From Liolophura sinensis (lineage: Eukaryota > Mollusca > Polyplacophora > Chitonida > Chitonidae), in contig NC_088297.1 of assembly GCF_032854445.1 (NCBI RefSeq), positions 17,683,127 through 17,747,126 on the forward strand: a stretch of DNA of 64,000 nt, in the 5' to 3' direction. The notes under the pieces are model-generated. The model ran no database searches and was not told where the DNA came from. It saw only the letters and a program-made list of their open reading frames with translations. The position numbers and the translations under genes were made by a program. Position 1 is the first letter of the stretch. Each line of letters begins with the position of its first letter. Below, piece by piece: positions 1 through 10,990 of the stretch.

Positions 1-2011
1 TAAATGAGCGATTTCCACGTAATCACCAACAATTGTCACCTTCCATCATTTTGCTATCATTATAACACTCTCTACGTCTCTTTTACAACTTTATGGTTGT
101 TTTTCCGGACAACGTGATGGGGGCATGTTTCCAGACGGTAACCGTGACGACGACTTGTTATCTGTCCGCATGATGTCCTCTCATTCGTTCCTTTTCTTTT
201 ATGTGTCGTCACATAGCGAAACCTACAGGTGTTAAGTTTGAATTTCCCAACTATTTACGATACGATGCGGGCAAGCAAACTCTGATTTTGTGGTACGCAG
301 CAGTGCTAACTGATGTGCTAAAGTACTGCTGGATACAAGAAAGTGAACTGTACTTGCAAATATTACCGATTATTTGGCACTTTATTAAAATTTTTATTCA
401 CTATTTGCACAAAGTTTACACAAAGTTTTCAGTGTTGACGTACTGTTTTAAACTGGCAAATTTTGACAAACGTACTTTAAATTGTCAATATACTGTAATT
501 CCTTAATGTGAAACGATTATTTTCTGAAGAAACAGTGGAACAACTTACATTTGAGTAGAGTGTAAAATGAAATTACGATGGAGTAATATCCAACACAACG
601 TTTGTGTTTTCTTGTTAGGTACTTATATGCTTATCCATTTGACAGGGATGAGAAATGAGTTAACAGTGTAAACACTGAAAGCGGCAAAACCTCCTTCTTT
701 ATGATGAAAGTCAGCATTTTCTCTATGCTTGTTCAGGCTCAGTCTACATTGTGTATTTGATGTTGTCATAACAGTTTTTTCCTATGAACTCATTTCTTAT
801 CCTTGTCTTATTTCAGCTCAGTTGCTGTTTGTGTTTATCACTTATTTCAGCATGTATACGTGTACATATCTAAATAGTGGCGATTTAAACCATTAATTGT
901 AAATGTTGAAATGTTAAACACCTAATAAAATTAAATGCCACATCGTGTTTGAAAGCCATATCTGGCACAAAAAAGCATTAAACACATTGGTAGCATTTAT
1001 TTTCGAAACACCAAGCGCTGGTGCAGAGAAACTCAACATGCATGGGATTCTAATTACCCAAAATTCAACGCACCTAACGCTTTTCTAACTACACAATTCT
1101 AAATGGTATCTAGATTTTAAATGCCCTAACAGTGTTTGAAAGTTATATCTGACACTTGTTTAGAATCTAAACATCAACTTTTTTCTGTGAAAAGAATGAA
1201 GTTTGACTTAGAAAATCTGAGCAGATATAGCACACTGGCATAAACGGTGTATTGAAATCATTTTCTGTGCATGTCTTTAGTTGCACCAAGGGCCAATTCC
1301 TTTAAAAAACATCTGACTGATGGACCAAGGACAAATCTTTTTTGTGAAAACCCCTTTGGCATTGCAACTGAATTAAAAATTTCCCGACGAGAATCAGCTA
1401 TCGTGTCACGCAGTGGAACAGAATATAAACATAGTTTCACTTATGGTTTGTTGAATCTCTATACCGCTGTTTCTTCTAATGATTACACATCTGTCGCCAT
1501 TCGACTACTTGATCCCGTGCTTCGAAATAAAGAGCGTCGCTTTGCAGACACCTGTGATTCTAATAGCTGACAAGGTAGCCATTCATGGGGAGTAGAGAAG
1601 TGTATAAAACAACTCTGATATCCCAATAAAGGCATACAGTAGGTCCCTAAATTCTACATAATTACGTCAGAAACAAACAAGAAAAATGTTGTGCTCTAAA
1701 GGCGCTCCATTTTCGGCGTTCCTTTACTTGTCCACAAATCAAAAATAAAATGAGTTTAAAAGACATTGTACATGTACAGAATTTTATCGAATGACAGACA
1801 ATATTATGCTGACCTTTAAGAAGTAGACAAATTAATGTTTACATATAGTTTAATCATAGCCAGACTTTTCCACGTACGGCCGAAAACCCAATTTAACCTC
1901 ATCCACAAAAATCACAAACAGTTTCTTTGCTTTCCGTACTAACTCAGAAGATAACATACATAAGTTACATATCTGTGAATCCCACATTTGAAGTTTTCAA
2001 GTCCAGCTTAT
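1..2011. other. Non-coding 5' flank, no gene recognised
   Basis: AT-rich sequence without a recognisable gene. The longest open stretch (1271-1570, 99 codons, +) is also open on the opposite strand, has no motif I recognise and no convincing splice context, so I do not call it a gene. An inverted pair, CTTTTCCACGTACGGCCG near 1866 and CGGCCGTACGTGGGAAG near 2025, shows two opposite pieces of the SINE-A core described below. Confidence 0.6.
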
Positions 2012-2115
2012 GTTGGCTTCCTCCGGCCGTACGTGGGAAGGCCTACCAGCAACCTGCGGATGGACGTGGGTTTCCCATGGGATCTGCCTAATTTCCCTCC
2101 CATCATAATAATTTC
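2012..2115 (+). repeat. SINE-A (MetaSINE-like) fragment
   Basis: Matches the central part of the SINE repeated through this window: a CGGCCGTACGTGGGAAGG start, CCAGCAACCTGCGGATGG, GTGGGTTTCCC, then a degraded CCCTCCCATCATAATAAT. The 3' part (AGTGAAATATTCTTGAGTACGG and the AAATA tail) is missing, so this is an old truncated copy. Confidence 0.7.
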
Positions 2116-2856
2116 ATGTTTGAAATATAAATACAAGTACCTGTCAACTCGTGTAATGATCTTTTCTTTGTAACAACACTACAATAGTCATAAACAGCTT
2201 TCCACGCCAAGATATCTGTCTTCAATGGAAGTCGGGTCTAAACCAGTCTTTCAACTGTTTTAATCCAAATGACGGTTTATCCGGTGTGAATGCCTCTTTT
2301 AAAACAAAATCCATGCATCTGTTGAACACTTACGTGATCTAACATTTTTCTTTTCATCTTCTACCACTTTGGATTTGGACGTAACGAGCTGAAGAAGGAC
2401 GTGTGAAGTCACAACAAACGTCATCTAGACTTGAACATAATCTGATGTATTACCCTTTCATACAAAAACATCTCACAAAACTGAGACTTAAGATAACAGA
2501 ATTTTGGAGAAATTCTAGAGATTATCTTTGAGGCAAAGCTCATTCACCTTGTTCACATCTATTACGTCCAAATTCCCAACTTTTCCATTTGATCTACTAC
2601 CAAAGTTAAATATGATAAAGGAAATTCAGTGAAACAGAATATATTACATTTGAATGGATATTAAAATAAAACTTAGTCAACACTTTATTTCAGCAGAGTA
2701 AATACTCTTGTAAAACTATCAGAAATGATCATTTACGATAAGCAATGACAAACATATTACATCCCTTGCTTTAAAAATTTTCGGTAACGTTGTTCAGTAC
2801 TAAAATTACACACCTTTAAACAAAAACTAAAAGCATACATATTACAAAATTTCACA
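2116..2856. other. Non-coding, nothing recognised
   Basis: AT-rich sequence with no sustained open frame, RNA gene or repeat that I can identify. Confidence 0.5.
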
Positions 2857-3206
2857 CACTGAGAGAAAATTTTGGTCAACTGACTCAAAATCTGAGTAAT
2901 TCAATGGAGCTAATTCGACTCATTTACCCATGTTAGCTGACATATGAACAACTCCTATGAGCTAACCAAATGAGTCAAAATATAACCAGATGTGTCTCTT
3001 GACCAAAGTATACAATGATACACAAGTATAAGGAAATCAAACATACCTCTGATAATCTGCACGAAAACCAATACAGGGATTCTATTCATGACAGTTTGAC
3101 ACACTGGAAGTAGAAGCAGGTGATATGACTCAGTTTTCTGAGTCGAATTAGCTCCAATGAATTAGTCAGATTTTCGGGTCAGTTTACCCAAACTTGTCTC
3201 TCGGTG
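2857..3206. mobile_element. MITE-like element with long terminal inverted repeats
   Basis: About 350 bp bounded by CACTGAGAGA at the left and TCTCTCGGTG at the right, which are near-perfect reverse complements. The inverted arms run roughly 65 bp inward: CAATGGAGCTAATTCGACTCA on the left pairs with TGAGTCGAATTAGCTCCAATG on the right. No transposase frame lies inside, as expected for a non-autonomous DNA transposon. No obvious target-site duplication is visible, so superfamily is unassigned. Confidence 0.75.
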
Positions 3207-4035
3207 CAGGCTCTTTCTGGACAATTGATTAGATGACTGAGCACTATAAATTTTAACTCATTTATGGGATAAGATACTGTGCAATACTTCCCTCGTTTTA
3301 AAAGTTCTTTTGACTTTCATAAACACTGAAGTGGGGAGGGAGTATACACAAGAGCTACGATACGTTATCGTGAATCTCGATGGCGTATCGTAGAATCGTC
3401 GTTATCGCAAGAACCTTTTATCGTGTGGTGTATACTAATGCATACCACTTCTTGACACACCCATGGTACCCATCGTGCACAATGCGATCTGTGTGAGTCT
3501 TTTTTTTTTTTTTTTTTTTTTTTGTCGTGGCTTGATAATCAGGTCGGGAAATGAAGCAATTGAAGTTTTGTCTAGAGGATTGGGTTTATTCTGGTAAGAC
3601 GGTACATCTACTGGATGCTTACTGTATACAGTGTTCCAGGTCCGATTCTCTCCCTGGCTGTGACTTTTGTTTACGTCACACATACGTCACAGCACAAAAT
3701 GATACGTATATTGTTTACCACAGCAACAGTGTTGTAACATTGTCAAAATATCTGAGTATTCAATCTTTGAAAGTAGTCAGTATGTCAGTTAACAATGATG
3801 TAAGCGTCTGGAAATTGAGAGAAAGTAATTCTAATGATATTATTGTTGGTATCGATGGAGGGATTATGAATTGAATTCAGTTAAAAAGATTTGAATAATA
3901 TAATTCTTGTTCTTTTCCTTGTACTTCTTGTTTGAAGTTCCAAATTAATATCATTTTCAGCATCGGTATTTTCAAAAAAAAAACTTAGCAGTGTTTTACA
4001 TTTAGCAAGGTTCCACTATTAAGCGCACGCTTTTC
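3207..4035. other. Non-coding; hairpin, poly-T tract, unassigned ORF
   Basis: Contains a perfect 10-bp inverted repeat (CTACGATACG / CGTATCGTAG, 3355-3393), a T homopolymer near 3500-3523, and a 107-codon open frame (3551-3874, +). That frame encodes no motif I recognise and has no family resemblance; chance is the simplest explanation. Confidence 0.5.
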
Positions 4036-4176
4036 CCATTTTCCAGCAACATACGAATGGTCGTGGGTTTCCCCCGGGCTCTGCCCGGTTTCCTCCCACC
4101 ATAATGCTAGCCACCGTGGTATAGGTGAAATATTCTTGAGTACGGCGTAAAACACCAATCAAAAAAATAAATAAAT
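4036..4176 (+). mobile_element. SINE-A (MetaSINE-like) copy
   Basis: Good copy of the core: CCAGCAACATACGAATGGTCG, TTTCCCCCGGGCTCTGCCCG, CCTCCCACCATAATGCT, GTGAAATATTCTTGAGTACG, AAAACACCAATCAAA and an AAATAAATAAATAA tail. The tRNA-like head is missing, so it is 5' truncated. Confidence 0.85.
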
Positions 4177-4189
4177 AAGTCTGGGATAT

Positions 4190-4270
4190 GACTCGATTCC
4201 GGATTGAACCCCCGGCCTAACGTTTATACGATTCAGACGCGACTGACAACTAACAACTACGCCACAGCAG
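4190..4270 (-). repeat. tRNA-like SINE head (Pol III box A/B)
   Basis: On the minus strand there is a box-A-like GTGGCGTAGTTGTTAG followed about 45 nt later by GGGTTCAATCCGG, a good box B. No CCA-ready tRNA stem is evident. It abuts the tail of the SINE-A copy, suggesting a truncated minus-strand SINE head rather than a functional tRNA gene. Confidence 0.5.
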
Positions 4271-5296
4271 TCAACAAACCTAAAAGAAGACAACTTAAGG
4301 ATTTCTTTAATTTATGATTTATTTGAAAAATCTTGCCGTAAAGGGAGTCTTTATTACCAATAGTAATGACAAAAGCAATTTTTGAAATAATCAGTATAAT
4401 GCATATACAGTAGACCGGCATGTAGATGATTCGTGTGTATTCTGTCATTTATCTATATAACTTAAGATAGCCATTTGTTGTTGTCCTTATACTATGCACG
4501 AATTCTTCTACAGCTGTTGTTGTTGTTTTCCTTTCTGAAAGAGACACAGAGATAATTGTAGAAGGCATTGCGATAGCGCAAATTCCCTACGCCCCTTCAG
4601 ACAAAGGGACATTACTCTGTTAACACTAGGGAATCGTTTGAAGACATTTCGATCTCATATCGCATCCAGATCAGCACCAAAATTGAATGCAGGTTTATTG
4701 GAGAAAGAATCCAAAATAGCTGGTTAAAATAGCCGAGTAAACTAAACCGATATCCGTCGAGTACGTGCGCCTGACTAATCTCATGATTTAAAGCCACCAG
4801 TTTTAAACAGCGAGAGGTTAATTTGAACACGCAAACGGCAACCCCACCGGTGCCGGATATTTGCCGTGAACCAGCGCTTTCACCATTTAAGCCAGCGAAG
4901 AACCGAGCTGAGTTTACACTAAAGAAAAAAAATAATCTGTTAAATTTAACAGAAAGTCTGTTATCTGAGTAATGTTAGAATGCATTCTATTCCTGAAGCA
5001 GATCACTCTGTTAAATATAACACATACATTCTATTAATTCAACATAACGATTCTGTTAGACTAAAATACGTGATGAATATCTAGATTACCTAAAATTTGA
5101 CACAATGTTTAGTGTCTAAATTTGGGTGAAGTCTTTATGAGGTTTGCTAGTGTAATATTTATAGTCATACACAAAAACCAGCTGTTCCAACAATTGATAT
5201 GCCAGGAAATAATGCTGATGACTTATAGCTACTAAAGACCTCCCACTTGACATACTGACAGAAAACAATGTTCAAAAAAAAAATTAAGTTTGGTGT
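4271..5296. other. Non-coding; TTAAATTTAACAG palindrome region
   Basis: No gene recognised. 4937-4952 is a palindrome (CTGTTAAATTTAACAG) followed by further CTGTTA/TAACA motifs to about 5060, probably a degraded repeat. Confidence 0.5.
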
Positions 5297-8260
5297 TGTC
5301 GCAGGCTATTGTCGCACTTCATCCACTGCTTTGTTCGTATTTGGCTGTTCATACTGATCTCAGTGTTCCTGGTTGTCCTAGCTCATGATACTTTCCTCTC
5401 GGGTAAGATACATGGTCAATGCTTAGAAAACTATTGTCGCATTTCATTCACGGCTTTGTTCGTATTTGGCAGTTCATACTGATCTACATGTTCCTGGTTG
5501 TCCTAGTTCAAGGTACTTTCCTATAGGGTAAGATGCATGGTCAATGCTTAGAAATCTAATGTCGCTTTTCATTCACCCCTTTGTTCGTATTTGGCAGTTC
5601 ATACTGATCTATATGTTCCAGCTCATGATACTTTCCTCTCGGGTAAGATTCATGGTCAATGCTTAGAAACCTATTGTCGCACTTCATTCACCCCTTTGTT
5701 CGTATTTGGCAGTTCATACTGATGTGTATGTTGCTGGTTTCCTATCTAATGGTACTTTCCTCTCGGGTAAGATGCATGGTCAGTGCTTAGAAACCTATTG
5801 TCGCATTTCATTCACCGCTTTGTTCGTATTTGGCAGTTCATACTGATCTGTATGTTTCTGGTTGTCCTATCTAATGGTACTTTCCTCTCGGGTAAGATGC
5901 ATGGCCATTGCTTAAAAATCTATTGTCGCATTTCATTCACCGCTTTGTTCGTATTTGGCAGTTCATACTGATCTACATGTTTCTAGTTGTCCTGTCTAAT
6001 GGTACTTTCCTCTCGGGTAAGATGCATGGCCATTGCTTAGAAACCTATTGTCGCACTTCATTCACTGCTTTGTTCGTATTTGGCAGTTCATGCTGATCTA
6101 TATGTTCCTGGTTGTCCTATCTTATGGTACTTTTCTCTCAGGTAAGATACATTGCCCAAGCTTAGAAACCCATTGTCGCACTTCATTCACCGCTTTGTTC
6201 GTTTATGACAGTTCATGCTGATCTATATGTTGCTGGTTGTCCTAGCTCATGATACTTTCCTCTCGGGTAAGATTCATGGTCAATGCCTAAAAATCTATTG
6301 TCGCATTTCATTCACCCCTTTGTTCGTATTTGGCAGTTCATACTGATCTGTATGTTGCTGGTTGTCCTAGCTCCCGGTACTTTCGTCTCGGGTAAGATAC
6401 ATGGTCAATGCTTAGAGACCTATTGTCGCTTTTCATTCACCGCTTTGTTCGTATTTGGCAGTTCATACTGATGTGTATGTTGCTGGTTGTCCTAGCTCAA
6501 GGTACTTTCCTCTCGGGTAAGATACATGGTCAATGCTTAGAAACCTATTGCCGCACTTCATTCACCGCTTTGTTCGTATTTGGCAGTTCACACTGATTTG
6601 TATGTGTCTGGTTGTCCTATCTAATGGTATTTTTCTCTCGGGTAAGATGCATGGTCAATGCTTAGAAATCTATTGTCGCATTTCATTCACCGCTTCGTTC
6701 GTATTTGGCAGTTCATACTGATCTGTATGTTGCTGGTTGTCCTAGCTCCCGGTACTTTCCTCTCGGGTAAGATACATGGTCAATGCTTAGAGACCTATTG
6801 TCGCATTTCATTCACCGCTTTGTTCGTATTTGGCAGTTCATACTGATGTGTATGTTGCTGGTTGTCCTAGCTCAAGGTACTTTCCTCTCGGGTAAGATAC
6901 ATGGTCAATGCTTAGAAACCTATTGCCGCACTTCATTCACCGCTTTGTTCGTATTTGGCAGTTCACACTGATTTGTATGTGTCTGGTTGTCCTATCTAAT
7001 GGTATTTTCCTCTCGGGTAAGATGCATGGTCAATGCTTAGAAACCTATTGTCGCATTTCATTCACCGTTTCGTTCGTATTTGGCAGTTCATACTGATCTG
7101 TATGTTCCTGGTTGTCCTAGCTCATGTTGCTTTGCTCTCGGGTAAGATGCATGGCCCAAGCTTAGAAATCTATTGTCGCATTTCATTCATCCCTTTGTTC
7201 GTATTTGGGAGTTCATGCTGACCTAGATGTTGCTGGTTGTCCTAGCTCATGATACTTTCCTCTCGGGTAAGATACATGGTCAGTGCTTAGAAACCCATTG
7301 TCGCACTTCATTCACCGCTTTGTTCGTATTTGGCAGTTCATACTGATCTGTATGTTGCTGGTTGTCCTAACTCATGTTACTTTCCTCTCGGGTAAGATGC
7401 ATGGTCAATGCTTAGAAATCTATTGTCACACTTCATTCACTGCTTTGTTAGTGTATGGCAGTTCATACTGATCTATATGTTCCTGGTTGTCCTATCTTAT
7501 GGTACTTTTCTCTCAGGTAAGATACATTGCCCAAGCTTAGAAACCCATTGTCGCACTTCATTCACCGCTTTGTTCGTATCTGGCAGCTCATACTGATCTA
7601 TATGTTGCTGGTTGTCCTATCTTATGGTCATTTTCCCTCAGGTAAGATACATTGTCCAAGCTTAGAAACCCATTGTCGCACTTCATTCACCGCTTTGTTC
7701 GTATTTGGCAGTTCATACTGATCTATATGTTCCTGGTTGTCCTATCTTATGGTACTTTTCCCTCAGGTAAGATACATTGCCCAAGCTTAGAAACCCATTG
7801 TCGCACTTCATTCACCGCTTTGTTCGTATCTGGCAGTTCATACTGATCTATATGTTCCTGGTTGTCCTATCTTATGGTACTTTTCCCTCAGGTGAGATGC
7901 ATTGTCCAATCTTAGAAACCCATTGTCGCACTTCATTCACCGCTTTCTTCGTATTTGGCAGTTCATGCTGATCTATATGTTCCTGGTTGTCCTATCTTAT
8001 GGTCATTTTCCCTCAGGTAAGATACATTGCCCAAGCTTAGAAACCCATTGTCGCATTTCATTCACCGCTTTGTTCGTATTTGGCAGTTCATACTGATCTG
8101 TATGTTTCTGGTTGTCCTAACTCATGTTACTTTCCTCTCGGGTAAGATGCTTGGCCAATGCTTAGCAACCTATTGTCGCACTTCATCCACCGTTTGTTTT
8201 TAAGTCGTTCATACCAACCTATTTAGGTCCTGGTTGTCCTGACTCTGATAGTTTATCCCT
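5297..8260 (+). repeat. 125-bp tandem satellite, about 23 copies
   Basis: A 125-bp unit repeats head to tail. Landmarks are TTGTCGCACTTCATTCACCG, CTTTGTTCGTATTTGGCAG, TTCATACTGATCTGTATGTT, CCTGGTTGTCCTAGCTCATG and CCTCTCGGGTAAGATGCATG. Because 125 is not a multiple of three, every unit gives a similar 62-64-codon open frame offset by 125 bp; these are repeat artefacts, not separate genes. Units 6283-6657 and 6658-7032 are nearly identical three-unit blocks, a 375-bp higher-order repeat. Each unit carries an acceptor-like pyrimidine stretch plus CAG and a donor-like GTAAG. Copies from about 7500 to 8030 belong to a subtype with CTCAGGTAAGATACATTG. Confidence 0.95.
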
Positions 8261-9468
8261 AAGGTCGGTCTGTTCTCAACAGATATAAGTAGATTAACGA
8301 GCTCTGACATACCATCATGGACCATGCCTCAGTTTGTCACCGGAATATTTATTTTTATTTCCTAGTAAGAACTCCATCTTAAAAGATGATTGACAGAATT
8401 ATCGAGCGCGTTTTCTCTTTCCACTTCTCTTCGGAAATAACTAACCCTATATTATTTGTTGTCTTAACTCTCCAGAGATTCTCGTTGTAAAAAACAAATC
8501 CGAAAATTCTGTTCGCATTTATGTTCGAAAACGTTTGACTCGAAGGTGACAAATACCTTCGGGTTTGCATTCGTTATCGGGCCAATGCACGATGCCGATT
8601 AGACGCAACACGTTTTAACTGATGTCAAAATGTAAAGTTCCATATAAATGCTTATTTTTCGACCCCATTAAAATTGAGCGCATCTATAATAATGATTACG
8701 TTAAAATAAATGTATCACACTTTTATTTCTTTGAAGGAGTGTGTATAAAATTTTTGTTTCTGGAAACGCCCCAGGGTCTTTTTAGTGAGGCTATACATGG
8801 AGCTAGGACTACACCCTCCTGACTGCTAGCTCATGCTTGGTCGTTCAGCAATGGGAGACTCGACGAATAGCTACACAGGCGGTCCAAATGACAGTAGAAC
8901 GCTGCCTTTTCTTCTGTGACGGTTCAGTGCGTATGTACTTCATATATGTGCACACGCACCCCGCTAATTTTGACTTAATAAAGGGAAGAACAAATAAGTT
9001 CACAACTGTGGACAGTCTTCCCATTAATGGATGGATACACCACATCCATAATCCCACCATCCATTAAAGTGACAACGTTACTTTTCATTCCATTCCCGGT
9101 GAAAGTCATTGTGGCGTCAAGACGTGACAGAACAATTGAACATTTGCAGCCAATGTGTGGAACATCCGGTTGCCCTACTTGCAACAGTGTTGATTATGAT
9201 TGGCCAATTGCGAGTAATTGATTGGCAGTTCGGAAAGGTCTATAGACCGCTTATAGGCTATGCAGCTAGGCTCCGTTGTTATAATGTAAATCGATGCTAC
9301 AAGTATGTAAAAACTAAGGCAAAATGTGAAATACTTACAATGTTAAACATAAAAGGACTCTATATAGATGTAAAATCCATATGGCTAAATGTTAAACCAG
9401 CGCTAGAAATGAAAACTATATATAACTTTATACATTCTGTGCAACGTCATAAAATTAAAGCATTAACT
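8261..9468. other. Non-coding, no gene recognised
   Basis: AT-rich, several overlapping open frames under 125 codons on both strands (longest 9109-9474, +), none with recognisable domains. Treated as intergenic. Confidence 0.5.
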
Positions 9469-9480
9469 TTATAGGTTTTA

Positions 9481-9638
9481 TTTATTTATTTATTTATTTA
9501 TTTGATTGGTGTTTTACGCCGTACTCAAGAATATTTCACTTATACGACGGCGGCCAGCATTATGGTAGGAGGAAACCGGGCAGAAGCCTGGGAAAACTCA
9601 CGACCATCCGCAGGTTGCTGGCAGACCTTCCCACGTAC
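9481..9638 (-). mobile_element. SINE-A insertion with target-site duplication
   Basis: Reverse-strand copy: (TTTA)n tail, TTGATTGGTGTTTTACGCCG, TACTCAAGAATATTTCACTT, CGGCCAGCATTATGGTAGGA, and TTGCTGGCAGACCTTCCCAC, ending at ACGTAC. It is flanked by a 12-bp direct repeat TTATAGGTTTTA (9469-9480 and 9639-9650), a clean target-site duplication. It lacks the tRNA-like head. Confidence 0.92.
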
Positions 9639-9650
9639 TTATAGGTTTTA

Positions 9651-10610
9651 AGATCAATCTCCAGTTTACTCAGTGTGCATAAACATTTAGAGTTATATGT
9701 TTTCTTGCGCTATAGGGTTGTCAATCACGAAAAAAATTTGTATAACATTCTTTACATAGCATGCATTAAATTAAGTTTTAGTGAAAGCTGGAAACATTGA
9801 TTACAGCGTAAGACGACAGAGAGTTCGTCAGAATTAAATCGAATTTTCGACTTTTTGGTTTTTACACTTAAAATTAGCTTTGGTTTTTACATTTGAGGTT
9901 GAACGTTTTTACTTTTATCGTCAACTTTCGTGACAAAAAATATAAATAAAAAAACAATCTTCAACAACATTCATGATAACGACGGGTTGGGGATAAGAAA
10001 TAGGGCCACATATGGCCCATAACCTGCATACTGCGACTAGCGTGAAAACTATTGAATGACAGCGTGGCCTATATTACTGGTTGCAGCCTATATACCGTCC
10101 TCGTGTCACAGCATTTCCGTGCATACCGTACCCTATTTCCTGTCAAAAATATCAGAAAAAAAATATCAACACATTTTCCACGCGAGGCCAAACGAGGAAC
10201 CAGTAATAGGCCTATTATTTAGGAATGTGGCTGGTAGATCAAGATATCCGATCTGTATACTATTAGCTACAATGAATGTACCCGTCTCAATATCCTGGTT
10301 ATACATCTGTTAATGTGAAAAGTTACTCTCATTAACACCCCGTTTCGTTTTATGTTAATCCATACCAATTTGCACAAGGGTCAATCGAATGTCGCCTAAA
10401 GGCCCATATATATATGCATTTTATTGATCAGAGGTATCGTAGCAGGAACACTGCACGCAAGGCGAGGACTTGAGTCTCTTATACATAACTGCTCTGCTCA
10501 CTGTTTCTGAAAATTTCAATTACTTAAACAACAGCCAAAGTATGCAAACTTAAAATTATGAGGCCCACATGTACTGAACTGCATGGTCTGTTATCAAAAT
10601 CCCCACTGGA
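9651..10610. other. Non-coding sequence upstream of the pumilio locus
   Basis: No gene recognised. A TATATATA run at about 10390 lies too far upstream to be tied to the gene with confidence. It may hold distal promoter sequence. Confidence 0.4.
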
Positions 10611-10618
10611 TGACGTCA
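10611..10618. promoter_or_regulatory. CRE palindrome TGACGTCA
   Basis: Perfect consensus site for CREB/ATF bZIP factors, about 110 bp upstream of the predicted end of the non-coding first exon. The perfect 8-mer and its position make a proximal promoter element plausible. The transcription start is not visible from sequence alone. Confidence 0.5.
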
Positions 10619-10635
10619 TATGGTGGGTTGCACAT

Positions 10636-10724
10636 GGTACCCAGAATTCTTTGCGAGGAGAAAAATGTCGTACGCCATGTTGTGAGAGGGATCCTGAGGG
10701 TCAAATTTATCTGATGCCATCGCG
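10636..10724 (+). other. Putative 5'UTR exon 1 of pumilio
   Basis: The segment ends in CGCG with a GTAGGT donor at 10725, and exon 2 has a good acceptor 239 bp on. The left limit is a guess. It holds upstream ATGs: 10665-10685 encodes MSYAML then stop, and 10714 encodes MPSR then TAG across the exon 1/2 junction. None is in frame with the main start. Exon assignment is inferred from donor quality and proximity to the CRE. Confidence 0.4.
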
Positions 10725-10963
10725 GTAGGTTATTCGTGTTTTATCTCTAAATATACCGCGCTACGTATTTATTTTGTTTATTTGTGTCAGTGATGGGGAT
10801 ATTAGAGCATCTGCACCTCCCGATTTTGGATTCTTATAAGTAGGTCACCATGTATCCCTTCCTGTCTTAACTCCCGCCATATTATTATTGTTTGGGGGCT
10901 CCTTGAAAATGGATGACTGTGTTTGGGTAACATGCAGTAAGGCCGAAAGTTTTCTCATTTTAG
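10725..10963 (+). other. Intron 1 (putative)
   Basis: 239 bp, GTAGGT donor and a TTTTCTCATTTTAG acceptor. AT-rich, nothing else recognised. Confidence 0.4.
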
Positions 10964-10969
10964 GTAGCA

Positions 10970-10977
10970 TGTAAATA
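10970..10977 (+). promoter_or_regulatory. Pumilio response element match (TGTAAATA) in own 5' leader
   Basis: UGUANAUA is the well-established RNA target of PUM proteins. This exact match lies in the untranslated part of exon 2, 13 nt before the main ATG, and overlaps a minimal ATG-TAA upstream ORF (10969-10974). Function is inferred; the match is read directly from the sequence. Confidence 0.45.
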
Positions 10978-10990
10978 GAACGCACAGTCC

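Noticed and set aside
1271-1570. 99-codon open frame, + strand
   Set aside because: No recognised domain, overlapping open frame on the other strand, no support from neighbours.
4190-4270. Functional tRNA gene
   Set aside because: Has box A and B-like motifs but no credible cloverleaf stems; fits a SINE head.
5783-8096. Eighteen similar 62-64-codon open frames
   Set aside because: Each is a shifted reading of the 125-bp satellite; not separate genes, although exon-like features are reported as a finding.
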